Shown: in pieces, positions 1 through 7,651 of the stretch
Layout of the letters: each line of letters begins with the position of its first letter
Numbering within the stretch: the stretch's first letter is position 1
Origin: Andeanibacterium sp035497315
Lineage (GTDB): Bacteria > Pseudomonadota > Alphaproteobacteria > Sphingomonadales > Sphingomonadaceae
Length of the DNA: 64,000 nucleotides
NCBI GenBank assembly: GCA_035497315.1
Contig: DATJDU010000084.1
Span: 1-64,000, forward strand
Direction: 5' to 3'
Program-made: the position numbers and the translations under genes
Notes under the pieces: generated by a model
Told to the model about the DNA's origin: nothing
The model's database searches: none
Seen by the model: the letters and a program-made list of their open reading frames with translations, nothing else

Positions 1-332
1 ACGAAGAAAGATCAAGCGACAGACCATCGAACATCGGCGCTTGCAGCACCGCAAGCTCGCCGCCTAACATCAACTCCCAGACGAGGCCCGCACTCCGCTA
101 ATTTACGCCGCGAGTTGCGCCAAATGTTCTGACGACGGACAGTGGAGATCGTCGGCAGAAAACGTCTGCTTCACGCGATCCTGCTCTAGATCCGGCCAGC
201 CTGGAATCGGACCAATTACCGGCGTGGGCGATTGCCTGAACGTATGGCAGCTCTCGACGAGCCTTTGCGAAGCAGGGAATGAAGGCTTTGTTGGCGATAG
301 CAGGCAAGGCTTATCCCGGTTAATATGAGTGC
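1..332. other. Left-edge gene-poor stretch with a possible truncated gene end
   Basis: No convincing complete gene is seen here. On the + strand one frame is open from the window edge to a TAA at 65-67 and encodes a very basic tail ending H-R-K-L-A-A, which could be the C-terminus of a truncated gene. The minus strand is also open from an ATG at 70 to the edge, so the direction cannot be decided. The basic tail would suit a transposase or another DNA-binding protein, but that is inference. The remaining ~260 bases show nothing I can support. Confidence 0.25.
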
Positions 333-830
333 ATGAACATCCTTCCGATACTTTTGGCAGCCGTCACAGCTCCGGCGACTAGCGCCGTCGATAAAGTGTC
401 CGACTTCAACTGTCCAACTTCACACAAAACCGCTTTTGTAAACGTCCGTGAGGTCTACGCTGCGTATGGATCGCGGTCAGTGACTATTGTGAAACTTGGT
501 TTGGCCGGAGATAGGGATATTCTCTCGTTGATGGTAGCTCCGGAGGCGAAATTCTCGGTATTTGCAGGGGACGTCGGAAGAGGGCCGCGCTCGAAAGGAG
601 CTGTGGCGGCGATTGAATTCGCGCAACAGGTTGCGCCGCGTAACTATCAATTTTCTGCCGGTTCAGCCGGATTTGTCTCAATGGACCCTTGCGGCATCGT
701 AGCTATCGATGTGACCTTCCGCACAGACGAGCAGGGCGGAGCGATCGTCGCCAACTTCCGCTATCAAAACGGTATGCTGATTGACGTGGTAGGCAGCGAT
801 ATCAAGCTATTCGATGGGGATTTGCCTTAG
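333..830 (+). CDS. Small putative secreted protein, function unknown
   Basis: Encodes 165 aa. The N-terminus (M-N-I-L-P-I-L-L-A-A-V-T-A-P-A) resembles a short Sec signal peptide, with possible cleavage near residue 18 (A-T-S-A). The mature part has two Cys residues (about 27 and 119) and mixed hydrophobic and charged stretches compatible with a small beta-rich periplasmic fold. I do not recognise a family. The gene stands alone, with 235 bases to the next gene, and has no strong Shine-Dalgarno sequence. Its base composition is less GC-rich than the core genes further right, consistent with an accessory location. Confidence 0.55.
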   Translation: MNILPILLAAVTAPATSAVDKVSDFNCPTSHKTAFVNVREVYAAYGSRSVTIVKLGLAGDRDILSLMVAPEAKFSVFAGDVGRGPRSKGAVAAIEFAQQVAPRNYQFSAGSAGFVSMDPCGIVAIDVTFRTDEQGGAIVANFRYQNGMLIDVVGSDIKLFDGDLP

Positions 831-1065
831 CCAACCTTGCGTTCCCGCTTCCCACCCCTTTGCGGTCACGAAGTGGGTCATGATGTCGATTGATAGCGAA
901 CAGTCAGGACACCATCCCATTCCTCTCAGCCATAATGAAATTTAGCAGTCCAAAAGTAGCCGAAAGAGCAAGCTAAACCAACGGCAGCTATCAGAGGTTG
1001 CATCTGTGCAAGCGAATGTCGGCTGTGTCGGCGGGAACGGTCACTGCGGCAGGATTCCGAGGCTT
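831..1065. other. Intergenic stretch without recognisable features
   Basis: A 235-base gap between the secreted protein and the end of the leftward monooxygenase operon. Its composition is less GC-rich than the flanking core DNA. No ORF, RNA gene or clear terminator hairpin is visible. Confidence 0.4.
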
Positions 1066-2154
1066 TCAATATCCACGAGCTGCGCGAACGAAGTCCTGAC
1101 TGATCCGCTGGCCCGACAACGCTAGCCTGCGCACCTCGGGCAGCCTGGATGCCTCATAGGATCGTAGCGCTGCAACCGGGTCGGTCCGTATTGCCGCAAC
1201 GTCCAGAAACCGTGCCAGTGCCATCGCGTCTTCGGCGGCAGTCGCAAAACCATTGCCTGTCATCGGGGTGCACACATGGGCCGCATCACCGACCAGGCAC
1301 ATGCGTCCGGAAGTAAGACGAACGGGAACATATTCCACTACGGGAGTCCCAAGCACGGCCTTGCGCGCGATGCATTCCAGGATCGCCTCGCGCCAGGGCG
1401 AGGGCCAGTGATGCCGGGCCAGGACCGCCAACTCCTCGAACAGGGCATCCGGCATATTGGTCGGGCGAAGCGAATGCCGCACAAGTGTGCCTTCGACCGC
1501 GCCGGTCTCCCGCAGAATGTCGTTGTGGCCGGCGTCATACCAGCCCCAGCCAACCCGCCGGCGCCCACGCTCGACGCCGCCGTCAGCGGCGGTTAGGGGG
1601 AAGCCCAGCAACAGGTAGGGACCTGCCTCCAGAAACTCGAGATGCGGCGGAAAGCGGACTGAAAGCGCTGATTCTTCGGCAAAGCCGACCCAGGCGAGAT
1701 AGTCTGCAAATACGGCATCCGGACGTTCGGGGCATACTTGCCGCCGGACGACGCTCTGATAGCCATCGGCACCGACCAGTACCGCCCCTTCGAAGCGCCG
1801 ATTGTCGGAGGTCATGGCCCAGGTGCGCGCCTCGTCCTGACCGACCAGCTCAACACGGGCGTTCTGCAAAATCAGGATTCCGGCTTCTTCAGCCGCGGCA
1901 CGCAATCCGCGATACACGGACTGCCATGCCTGAATGCCGGTGGCGAGACTGGCCGGCGCGTGCTGCCGTCCCGTCAATTGCTCGAGCAGTCCATGGCCGA
2001 CCTGCAGCGCCGCCCCGGTCCGGTCGGTATCGTTCGAGCGCTCGAGCAACGTAACTGACAAGCCGTGCCGTGACAAAGCAAGCCCGGTCATGAGGCCGGC
2101 CAGCGAACCGCCCACGATGAGAATGTCGCTGACCTGGCTTTGAACGGATGCCAT
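1066..2154 (-). CDS. FAD-dependent monooxygenase (aromatic-ring hydroxylase type)
   Basis: Encodes 362 aa of the flavoprotein monooxygenase superfamily (PHBH/salicylate-hydroxylase type). Visible motifs are the N-terminal dinucleotide-binding G-G-S-L-A-G (residues 15-20) followed by an acidic residue after the second strand (L-L-E-R-S), a central V-G-A-D-G motif, and the late G-D-A-A-H motif with N-G-F-A-T-A-A-E-D-A that contacts the FAD. Such enzymes hydroxylate aromatic or heterocyclic substrates using NAD(P)H and O2; the substrate cannot be inferred. The ATG shares one base (TGATG) with the stop of the upstream 107-aa gene. It is the last gene of a three-gene leftward operon headed by an XRE regulator, so a xenobiotic- or metabolite-responsive role is plausible. 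Confidence 0.85.
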   Translation of the reverse strand: MASVQSQVSDILIVGGSLAGLMTGLALSRHGLSVTLLERSNDTDRTGAALQVGHGLLEQLTGRQHAPASLATGIQAWQSVYRGLRAAAEEAGILILQNARVELVGQDEARTWAMTSDNRRFEGAVLVGADGYQSVVRRQVCPERPDAVFADYLAWVGFAEESALSVRFPPHLEFLEAGPYLLLGFPLTAADGGVERGRRRVGWGWYDAGHNDILRETGAVEGTLVRHSLRPTNMPDALFEELAVLARHHWPSPWREAILECIARKAVLGTPVVEYVPVRLTSGRMCLVGDAAHVCTPMTGNGFATAAEDAMALARFLDVAAIRTDPVAALRSYEASRLPEVRRLALSGQRISQDFVRAARGY

Positions 2155-2477
2155 CAGCTCTTGAGTGTGACCCAGACCTCTACGGGCGCGATGAACTTCC
2201 CCGGTGCTGGCTTACCTATATGCACGCGGTCGGCGGTCACCAATTCACCCGTGGCGAGATTGAAACTGGCCCACGGTTTCGGCATCCGGCCGAAGGTCAT
2301 TTTCTGGATCGGCTGGCCCGTGGCCGAGTTCATGATCGTTGCGATAACACCCATGGTGGAGCCGATAGCCATCGAAACATGGATCGGTCCAGCACGAACA
2401 TAAACGTTCAGAGCAGGCGGGAAGTCACAATTTGGCCCGCTCTTTGGTGTTTGCCCGCCGTTACACGTCAAGCTCAT
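2154..2477 (-). CDS. Small protein of unknown function in the XRE/monooxygenase operon
   Basis: Encodes 107 aa when started at the ATG that overlaps the last codons of the XRE gene (reading M-S-L-T-C-N); the frame also stays open further upstream inside that gene. The body has a beta-rich look with repeated short V-x-V/I patterns. It has no clear signal peptide, no transmembrane helix and only one Cys in the body. I do not recognise a family. Its stop overlaps the monooxygenase start by one base, so the two are probably translationally coupled. It could be a substrate-binding or accessory partner of the oxygenase, or a separate small enzyme; neither is shown. Confidence 0.5.
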   Translation of the reverse strand: MSLTCNGGQTPKSGPNCDFPPALNVYVRAGPIHVSMAIGSTMGVIATIMNSATGQPIQKMTFGRMPKPWASFNLATGELVTADRVHIGKPAPGKFIAPVEVWVTLKS

Positions 2478-2718
2478 CAGGCAAAGCCTCATAGACCCGC
2501 CTGAAGAGTTCGACCGGGTCATAGCCCATCGCTTTTGCCAGCGCGCAGAATTCAATCAGATCGAGCCGCCTCACGCCGGTCTCGATGATGGAAATATGAG
2601 TCTGCTTGCGCCCGATGAGCGCGCCAAGTTCCGCCTGGGTAAGCCCCGTTTCTTTGCGGGCTGCAGTAAGTACCTTGATAAACGTCTGATAGGCTGGCGA
2701 GAACTGCGATTTTGGCAC
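2461..2718 (-). CDS. XRE-family HTH transcriptional regulator
   Basis: Encodes 85 aa, almost entirely one Cro/CI-type helix-turn-helix. Residues ~12-65 contain T-G-L-T-Q-A-E-L-G-A-L-I-G followed by the recognition helix around K-Q-T-H-I-S-I-I-E-T-G and then R-R-L-D-L-I-E-F. Single-domain XRE proteins of this size bind operators as dimers and often control their own operon. It is the first gene of the leftward operon with the 107-aa unknown and the FAD monooxygenase, and is divergent from a membrane-anchored unknown gene starting at 2818. The 99-base intergenic region carries direct and inverted repeats that suit its operator. Confidence 0.85.
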   Translation of the reverse strand: MPKSQFSPAYQTFIKVLTAARKETGLTQAELGALIGRKQTHISIIETGVRRLDLIEFCALAKAMGYDPVELFRRVYEALPDELDV

Positions 2719-2767
2719 GAGGCGGGCGTCCCATAGTAAATGAGACGCTTGAAATATATACAGATTT

Positions 2768-2804
2768 TAGATACCCGATCTTTCGATATCTAATGATTCG
2801 ATAT
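2768..2804. promoter_or_regulatory. Candidate XRE operator: inverted and direct repeats in the divergent promoter region
   Basis: Two overlapping repeat structures lie between the divergent starts at 2718 and 2818. One is an inverted repeat, TAGATA (2768-2773) with TATCTA (2787-2792). The other is a direct repeat, TTCGATAT at 2782-2789 and 2797-2804, spaced 15 bases start to start, placing both copies on one DNA face approximately. The region is AT-rich against a GC-rich background. Assignment to the adjacent XRE protein is inferred from position only. Confidence 0.4.
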
Positions 2805-2817
2805 TACGGGAGAACAC

Positions 2818-3510
2818 GTGAACCAACCTGTCGATCAGCACCGGCCAAGGATCTGGCTGATGGCACTCGTTGGAGCCGGTGCTTTTCTTTTGGGCGTCGC
2901 GCCTGTCGCGATTTCCCACATGCTCTCAGCCACGGCTGAAAAGCCGGAAAGCTCAGCCGCTGACCCATGGGCCGATGAGCCGAACATGGAGCAGCTCGAT
3001 TACCAGCAGGATGAGAAGCCGACCGAGGAACCGGTAAATGTGCCAGCACTACTGCACACAGCACAAAGGATCGGGTTTCAGCCTCCCTACAACCAGGATG
3101 ACTTTAACGACTGCGCCAGCCTGGCTGCGTTGAACCCCGCCGTTTCCAACCAAACCACCTGCAATGATCAGCCAATGGCAGGCTGTCCGCAAGCGCTCGA
3201 CCACATCTGCACAGTCCAGGCAAACTTCTCGGACGGAATGCTTCGCGATCTATCCTTCACTTATGAGATCGACAATGTCGATGCCGAGAAGGTCAAGAAT
3301 GTACTGAATGACAACTTCGGCAAAGCGAGAACGGAATACAAGAATCTCGGCGAACTCGGCATTGAGTCATGGTCGTCGCGCTGGAAAGATGACCAAGCCA
3401 CCATTTTGCTGTTTCATATCAAGGGCATCAATATCGAAGGCGTTCCCTACGATAATCTCAGCGTCACATTCACCGATACGAGCATTCCCGACCCCATGAA
3501 ATCCAACTGA
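2818..3510 (+). CDS. Membrane-anchored periplasmic protein of unknown function
   Basis: Encodes 230 aa from a GTG start preceded by a good purine-rich Shine-Dalgarno (CGGGAG). After a short cytoplasmic tail, one hydrophobic segment (residues ~13-35, W-L-M-A-L-V-G-A-G-A-F) serves as signal anchor. An acidic linker rich in D/E/P follows, then a domain from ~80 with four Cys clustered at ~96-130 (C-A-S-L, T-C-N-D, G-C-P-Q, I-C-T-V) that could form disulfides. The C-terminal half (V-D-A-E-K-V-K-N-V-L-N-D-N-F-G) has alternating helix/strand character. I do not recognise the family. It is divergent from the XRE operon and may share its control. Confidence 0.65.
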   Translation: MNQPVDQHRPRIWLMALVGAGAFLLGVAPVAISHMLSATAEKPESSAADPWADEPNMEQLDYQQDEKPTEEPVNVPALLHTAQRIGFQPPYNQDDFNDCASLAALNPAVSNQTTCNDQPMAGCPQALDHICTVQANFSDGMLRDLSFTYEIDNVDAEKVKNVLNDNFGKARTEYKNLGELGIESWSSRWKDDQATILLFHIKGINIEGVPYDNLSVTFTDTSIPDPMKSN

Positions 3511-3654
3511 GCGGTTCGGCACGAGCCTTCTTCAGCCCGCTATCGGCTCCTCTGATCGGCGCAAATGACGGCATATGGCATCCGAAGCCTGGCGCTGGAT
3601 CACTTTTGAGAAGCTGACGCCGCCTCAACCTGATCCGCATGAGCTGCTCCTGCC

Positions 3655-4002
3655 CTAACCCGCGAGCCGCTCGAGATCGGCAAGGATGGCGCCTGCCATG
3701 CCATGGGGATCCTCGTGGCGCAGCGCCTCTCTATGCACGAGCCGGAACTTGACCAGCAAGGTCGCAAGATCGGGAGCTGGAGAGGCTGCCAAGGCGCGCA
3801 GGGCGTCGTGACGGGCACCACAAAGGGTGTTTCCTTCGTCTTCAAGTGCGCTGATGTGGGGCGTGAGTCCGAGCCCTTGCCCCCGTGCTGCGTGCACGGC
3901 AGGGTCGAGGATGGTGGCAAGGAACTGCTCGTGCCGCTGGCGCGCTGCATAAAACGCCGCCAGCGCCTGCTCCCATGTCGTCGTAGTTGCAGCGCCATCC
4001 AT
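3655..4002 (-). CDS. Small helical protein coupled to the ADP-ribosylglycohydrolase fusion
   Basis: Encodes 115 aa starting at the ATG that overlaps the stop of the upstream fusion gene (TGATG). It is Ala/Leu/His-rich and predicted mostly helical, with motifs such as A-L-A-A-F-Y-A-A-R-Q-R-H-E-Q-F and L-V-K-F-R-L-V-H-R-E-A-L. There is no signal peptide or membrane segment. No family is recognised. The one-base overlap makes co-translation with the phosphatase/ADP-ribosylglycohydrolase likely, and a regulatory or substrate-recruiting partner is one possibility. High-GC DNA keeps other frames open here too, so it is not certain that the gene is real. Confidence 0.5.
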   Translation of the reverse strand: MDGAATTTTWEQALAAFYAARQRHEQFLATILDPAVHAARGQGLGLTPHISALEDEGNTLCGARHDALRALAASPAPDLATLLVKFRLVHREALRHEDPHGMAGAILADLERLAG

Positions 4003-5468
4003 CACCCCAGGCTCGCCTCGAACAGGGTGCTGGCTGCAGCCTCGATCCTTGTTCGCCACGCAAGCTGCTCGAGCCATTCCTGCGGAATGGCACTCATCCC
4101 ATGGAGCGCTCCTGCCAGCTGCCCGGTAATGGCGGCGGTAGTATCTGAATCCTCGCCGAGATTGGCGGCCGTGAGCACGGCTTCGGCGTAAGTGCCTGAG
4201 CGGGAGACACTCCAGAGCGCAGCTTCCAGCGCATGGGCGACATAGCCGGTGGCGCGGATCTCATCGCGATGCTTGCCACGCCACGATCCGGCGATGATTG
4301 GCGCAATATTGCCGGTTAGCTCGTCACTTCTGGCCTGCAGCACTTCGCTGGCCGGTATTCCCGCAATCGCATCGGCGAGGAGCTCTGCATAGGCGACACA
4401 GGCATCGACCGCTTCGGCGGCGCCGTGCGTGGTGCGGCTCTGCCGCGCTGCTGCATCCCGCAGGGCTACCCGGTCGTTCCAGTAGCGGATCGCAACCGGG
4501 GCAAGCCGCATCAGGCTCCCATTGCCTGCGCTCATCGGATCGGTCGAACCAGCGATGGGATCACCGGTCTTCTTGAAGCGCGTGAGCGCCTGGCGCACGG
4601 TGATCCCGATATCGAAGCAGGAGCCGGTCGGGGAATACTCACCCTGTTCGTGCCAGCGCAGGAAGCGCTGCATCAGCTCGGTCTCATCGAGGCCGCCGCA
4701 ATGAGCAAGGCTTTCAGCAAGCGCGAGGGCCATGGACGTATCATCGGTCCAGACACCGGGCGCCAGCCCGAACGGACCGCCGCCCACCATGTCCATCAGC
4801 CGGGGATAGCTGTCCCGGTGCCGAAACTCGAGCGTGGTTCCCAGCGCATCGCCCACGGCAAGGCCGAGCATCGCGCCCAGCGCACGCTCGCGGATAACTG
4901 CGAGTGAGGTGTCCGGAACGGACTGAGGGACATCCCTACGGGAAAGAACGTAGTCCATCTGGCCCTGCGTCTCGATGGCACCGGGGCGAACCTTGCGTAC
5001 TTCGGCCGCGGCCTCGGCCGGGCTCCAGCCCAGTTCGATCAGCAACCGCGATGCGATGGTCCCGGCCCGGCCGAGCCCGCCCATGCAATGGACCAGCACA
5101 TTGGCCCCTGAACGCAGGCGGTGGCGCAGGGCAGCGCCAGCGCTCGCCCACGCTTCTTCAAACGCCGCATCGGGAATGGAGCGATCCGCAATCGGCAAAT
5201 GATACCAGTCGATCTGGCGGGCGAGCACTTCCTCGCCCAGCTGGGGCACATGGAGCTGCTCCAGCTCGTGATCTTCGACCAGCGTGACAACCACGCTCGC
5301 ATTCCAGGCCGCGACAGTGTCGAGGTCCATGCCAAGGTCGCGGTTCCACGAACCGGTCATGGCACTGTGCTGGACCTTGCCTGGACAGAAGGTCAGGCCG
5401 ACGAGGCCGTGGCCTTCGGCAGGCAGGATCGAGGCGATCCGGAGCGGATGGGTTTTGCTGGTTCTCAT
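4002..5468 (-). CDS. Fusion of a dual-specificity-type phosphatase and an ADP-ribosylglycohydrolase
   Basis: Encodes 488 aa. Residues ~10-180 look like a cysteine phosphatase: a candidate general-acid Asp in L-P-I-A-D-R-S and the P-loop V-H-C-M-G-G-L-G-R-A-G (HCX5R, Cys ~128, Arg ~134). Residues ~195-480 are a DraG/ARH-type ADP-ribosylglycohydrolase: G-A-M-L-G-L-A-V-G-D-A-L-G, the metal-binding W-T-D-D-T-S-M, and the C-terminal G-E-D-S-D-T-T-A-A-I-T-G. DraG enzymes remove ADP-ribose from proteins or small acceptors using two metal ions. The ATG at 5468 (M-R-T-S-K-T-H-P-L) is preferred over one 18 bases upstream; neither has a strong ribosome-binding site. The coupled unknown at 3655 follows. 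The substrate is unknown; the phosphatase half could act on the same modified target or its nucleotide product. Confidence 0.85.
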   Translation of the reverse strand: MRTSKTHPLRIASILPAEGHGLVGLTFCPGKVQHSAMTGSWNRDLGMDLDTVAAWNASVVVTLVEDHELEQLHVPQLGEEVLARQIDWYHLPIADRSIPDAAFEEAWASAGAALRHRLRSGANVLVHCMGGLGRAGTIASRLLIELGWSPAEAAAEVRKVRPGAIETQGQMDYVLSRRDVPQSVPDTSLAVIRERALGAMLGLAVGDALGTTLEFRHRDSYPRLMDMVGGGPFGLAPGVWTDDTSMALALAESLAHCGGLDETELMQRFLRWHEQGEYSPTGSCFDIGITVRQALTRFKKTGDPIAGSTDPMSAGNGSLMRLAPVAIRYWNDRVALRDAAARQSRTTHGAAEAVDACVAYAELLADAIAGIPASEVLQARSDELTGNIAPIIAGSWRGKHRDEIRATGYVAHALEAALWSVSRSGTYAEAVLTAANLGEDSDTTAAITGQLAGALHGMSAIPQEWLEQLAWRTRIEAAASTLFEASLG

Positions 5469-5541
5469 CGTCCAGCCTGTCCGCATAGTAATCGCAGGCA
5501 GTCAACAACTGTCTGGAAAGGCTGGAGATCATATCTATCTT

Positions 5542-5820
5542 CTAACCAGTGCGCTCCTCTTCCAGCGCCTTCAGTACCTCCCTGATCTGCCTGAGCAACG
5601 CCCGCGCCTTGCGGTCCCGCTCGAGCGCCTTGCCTGTATAGAGCCCATGCTTGAGCCCATTGCGGTTACCCATGGGCGCGCCGGCCTTGCCGCCATGGCA
5701 GCGGCACAGCCTGCGGCCCGTGACCGCAGGCGCGCGGCAGCGCTCACCGTTGCGCTTGATCCTCTGGCATCGCGGCGCCGCCTGCATTGGACCAATATTG
5801 CGGACATGACCAGAAGCCAT
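5542..5820 (-). CDS. HGGxSTG-domain small protein (mobile-element type)
   Basis: Encodes 92 aa. The centre reads C-R-C-H-G-G-K-A-G-A-P-M-G-N-R-N-G-L-K-H-G, which matches the HGGxSTG-type motif (H-G-G-x-x-G-x-P-x-G-N-x-N-x-L-K-H-G). It is preceded by Cys pairs (R-C-Q-R-I-K-R-N-G-E-R-C) suggesting a small zinc-binding N-terminus, and followed by a charged helix. Proteins of this type are common in prophages and integrated elements, often near packaging or recombination genes, and their molecular role is not established. It is the last gene of the leftward cargo run and starts three bases after its neighbour's stop. Confidence 0.75.
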   Translation of the reverse strand: MASGHVRNIGPMQAAPRCQRIKRNGERCRAPAVTGRRLCRCHGGKAGAPMGNRNGLKHGLYTGKALERDRKARALLRQIREVLKALEEERTG

Positions 5821-5823
5821 GGC

Positions 5824-6222
5824 TCAGCCTTCGCGCAGACGGCAGGAGGTGCCGATGAGCTGGTTGGTCGAGCCGACAAGCTTGCAACCGGTATTGATGA
5901 CGCGCTCCCGCCCCGGAGCATCAGGCGACACTTCCAGCGCGGTCTTGAGATACTCGCAGGCAAGCGGGTGCGTTAGGGCAATAAGCTTATCGAGCAGTCG
6001 CAGATGGCGGAACTTGATCTCATCAAAGTTGGGCGGGCCCGCCTCTTCATCGGCATCTTCCCCTTGCGTGCCCGGCTTGCGCCGGGGCGGGTCTTCTTCC
6101 CAGTCCTCATCACGGGTAGCGCATTGCGTATCGGCAAGCGGCGACAGGCTGCCGGCGGCATGGTGTTCTTCCGATCCGTTTGTGCTCTCGGCGGCCAGTG
6201 CCGCCGCATCATCCTGGGTCAT
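5824..6222 (-). CDS. Unknown cargo protein of the recombinase element
   Basis: Encodes 132 aa from an ATG preceded by AGAGGAG at good spacing; the frame is open upstream but without another such site. The N-terminal half is low-complexity and acidic (D-E-D-W-E-E-D-P-P, G-E-D-A-D-E-E-A-G). The C-terminal half is an ordered helical region (F-R-H-L-R-L-L-D-K-L-I-A-L-T-H-P-L) ending with two Cys separated by 14 residues. No family is recognised. It sits in the leftward run between DUF5681 and HGGxSTG proteins, three bases before the latter, so they are probably co-translated. Confidence 0.6.
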   Translation of the reverse strand: MTQDDAAALAAESTNGSEEHHAAGSLSPLADTQCATRDEDWEEDPPRRKPGTQGEDADEEAGPPNFDEIKFRHLRLLDKLIALTHPLACEYLKTALEVSPDAPGRERVINTGCKLVGSTNQLIGTSCRLREG

Positions 6223-6464
6223 CGGGAATCTCCTCTTTCTGGAACCCGACCCTTTCACTGTCGTCACGACCTCCTCGGCGCCAATCAGAAATGCACGCCG
6301 CAGGCCCAAAAAGGCGCCCCAACGCCAAAATGGCAAATCAATCCTTGAACCGTAGGAACGAGGGCTGCGGGTCGCAAACAGGCGTCCCAGCCTCTGCAAA
6401 TGATTGTATGGATGGTGAGCCTGCACTGCAGGCTCACCATCGAGAAGAGGTCGAGCCCCTACCT

Positions 6465-7106
6465 TTACGGAAGTTCGCCCTCAAAGGCTGGAGCCGGCCG
6501 CACTGTCTCCCGGCGTTTCCTTCCTCGCAGGTCCGGCTCCCACCAGGACGGCCAGTTCACGCTGGAAGCGCGCGCGGTATGCCTGATGACCTTGCGCTGC
6601 TCCTCGCGCGTGAGACGGCGCTCACCCAGCCTGGCAAGTGCGGCCTCGACAAGCCAGGGCTCGAACATCGCCTTGGCATAAGGCTGGTAGGCATAATGGA
6701 CTGTCACCGCGTCCATCTGCTCAAGCGCCGCTTCAAGACTGCACACCGTGGTCATGCGCGGATCGGTGTCCTCAACGACAAAGCCCAGGCCCCGTATAGG
6801 CTTTGCCCAGACACGCTGGCGCGCAATGGTCATGCGCTTTTCCAGGGACATCAGGTAATCGGCCAGCCTGTGCTCACCCGGGTTCTTCGCTACAAGGTCG
6901 CGCGCATAAAGCAGCAGCGCCTTGATGCGCGTAATACGCTTCTGCTTGCCGCCAACCAGGCCCGTTACCTTTTCGTAGAAAGGGTGCGGACGCGCCTTCT
7001 TGGGCATGTTGCGGCTGCCCTTGGGCCGCCCCTTGGGGTTGGGGCAGATGCCTTTCTTGAAGCGGTGCTCGACCGGCGGCGAACAATATCCAACCCGTTT
7101 CGTCAT
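6465..7106 (-). CDS. DUF5681 domain-containing protein
   Basis: Encodes 213 aa. The N-terminus carries the DUF5681 signature F-K-K-G-x-C-P-N-P-K-G-R-P-K-G-S (residues ~15-30), a basic motif common in proteins near phage terminase small subunits and in integrated elements. The rest is basic and helical with many Arg and Trp. The ATG at 7106 is chosen because GAGGAG lies eight bases upstream; a start 21 bases earlier lacks this. It lies 11 bases after the stop of the 177-aa gene, in the same leftward run. A nucleic-acid-binding role is likely from the charge pattern, but the exact function is unknown. Confidence 0.75.
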   Translation of the reverse strand: MTKRVGYCSPPVEHRFKKGICPNPKGRPKGSRNMPKKARPHPFYEKVTGLVGGKQKRITRIKALLLYARDLVAKNPGEHRLADYLMSLEKRMTIARQRVWAKPIRGLGFVVEDTDPRMTTVCSLEAALEQMDAVTVHYAYQPYAKAMFEPWLVEAALARLGERRLTREEQRKVIRHTARASSVNWPSWWEPDLRGRKRRETVRPAPAFEGELP

Positions 7107-7117
7107 GGGCCCACTCC

Positions 7118-7651
7118 TCACGTCCACACGTCACGCGTCCGGCGGCGCTGGGGATAATGGTCATCCTTCCAATAGAGGATTGCCTCGAGTGTACTGTCGG
7201 ACAGAACCCCCCGCTCGCGGCCTGCATCAATCACCCACTCCTCGAGCCGGTAGCGCTGCCCCCAGTCCCGCTCATGCGGTTCCTGAGGCTCGGGAGGCTC
7301 ATACGGGTGCGCGATGCCAAGAATCTCGGCAGCTTCGCCGAGTCCCCGATATTCGTGATTTATGTTTTCTCGGATGTAGTTCGCCCTGAACTCACGCCGA
7401 TTGATCCTGCTCCGCTCATGCTCTTCATAAAGCCTGAGGCAATAGATCATCTCCTTCACATCCCCATTGAAGGCCCGCTTGAGCTTCCTGCGCAGAATGA
7501 GATCGGTGATGCTATGGCCGCCCTGGCCGTCCAGGTCCGGGGTGATCGGCTCGATCAGCGGATCGAGCATCGGGTAGGTCCAGTCAACTACCCGAAACCG
7601 GTTTATGTCCGTGGGTTCTGTGCCGCTCCCATAATACACATATCGTGCCAT
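7118..7651 (-). CDS. Unknown cargo protein, first gene of the leftward element operon
   Basis: Encodes 177 aa from M-A-R-Y-V-Y-Y-G. The sequence is rich in aromatic and charged residues, with a central basic helix (I-L-R-R-K-L-K-R-A-F) and a strongly charged middle (Y-E-E-H-E-R-S-R-I-N-R-R-E-F). It has no Cys-rich, membrane or signal features, and I do not recognise a domain. It is the first gene of the leftward run with DUF5681, the 132-aa unknown and the HGGxSTG protein. Its promoter must lie in the 389-base region shared with DUF2924/recombinase. Confidence 0.6.
   Translation of the reverse strand: MARYVYYGSGTEPTDINRFRVVDWTYPMLDPLIEPITPDLDGQGGHSITDLILRRKLKRAFNGDVKEMIYCLRLYEEHERSRINRREFRANYIRENINHEYRGLGEAAEILGIAHPYEPPEPQEPHERDWGQRYRLEEWVIDAGRERGVLSDSTLEAILYWKDDHYPQRRRTRDVWT

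Noticed and set aside
98..307. 69-codon minus-strand frame near the left edge
   Set aside because: No ribosome-binding site, no recognisable features and composition not protein-like.
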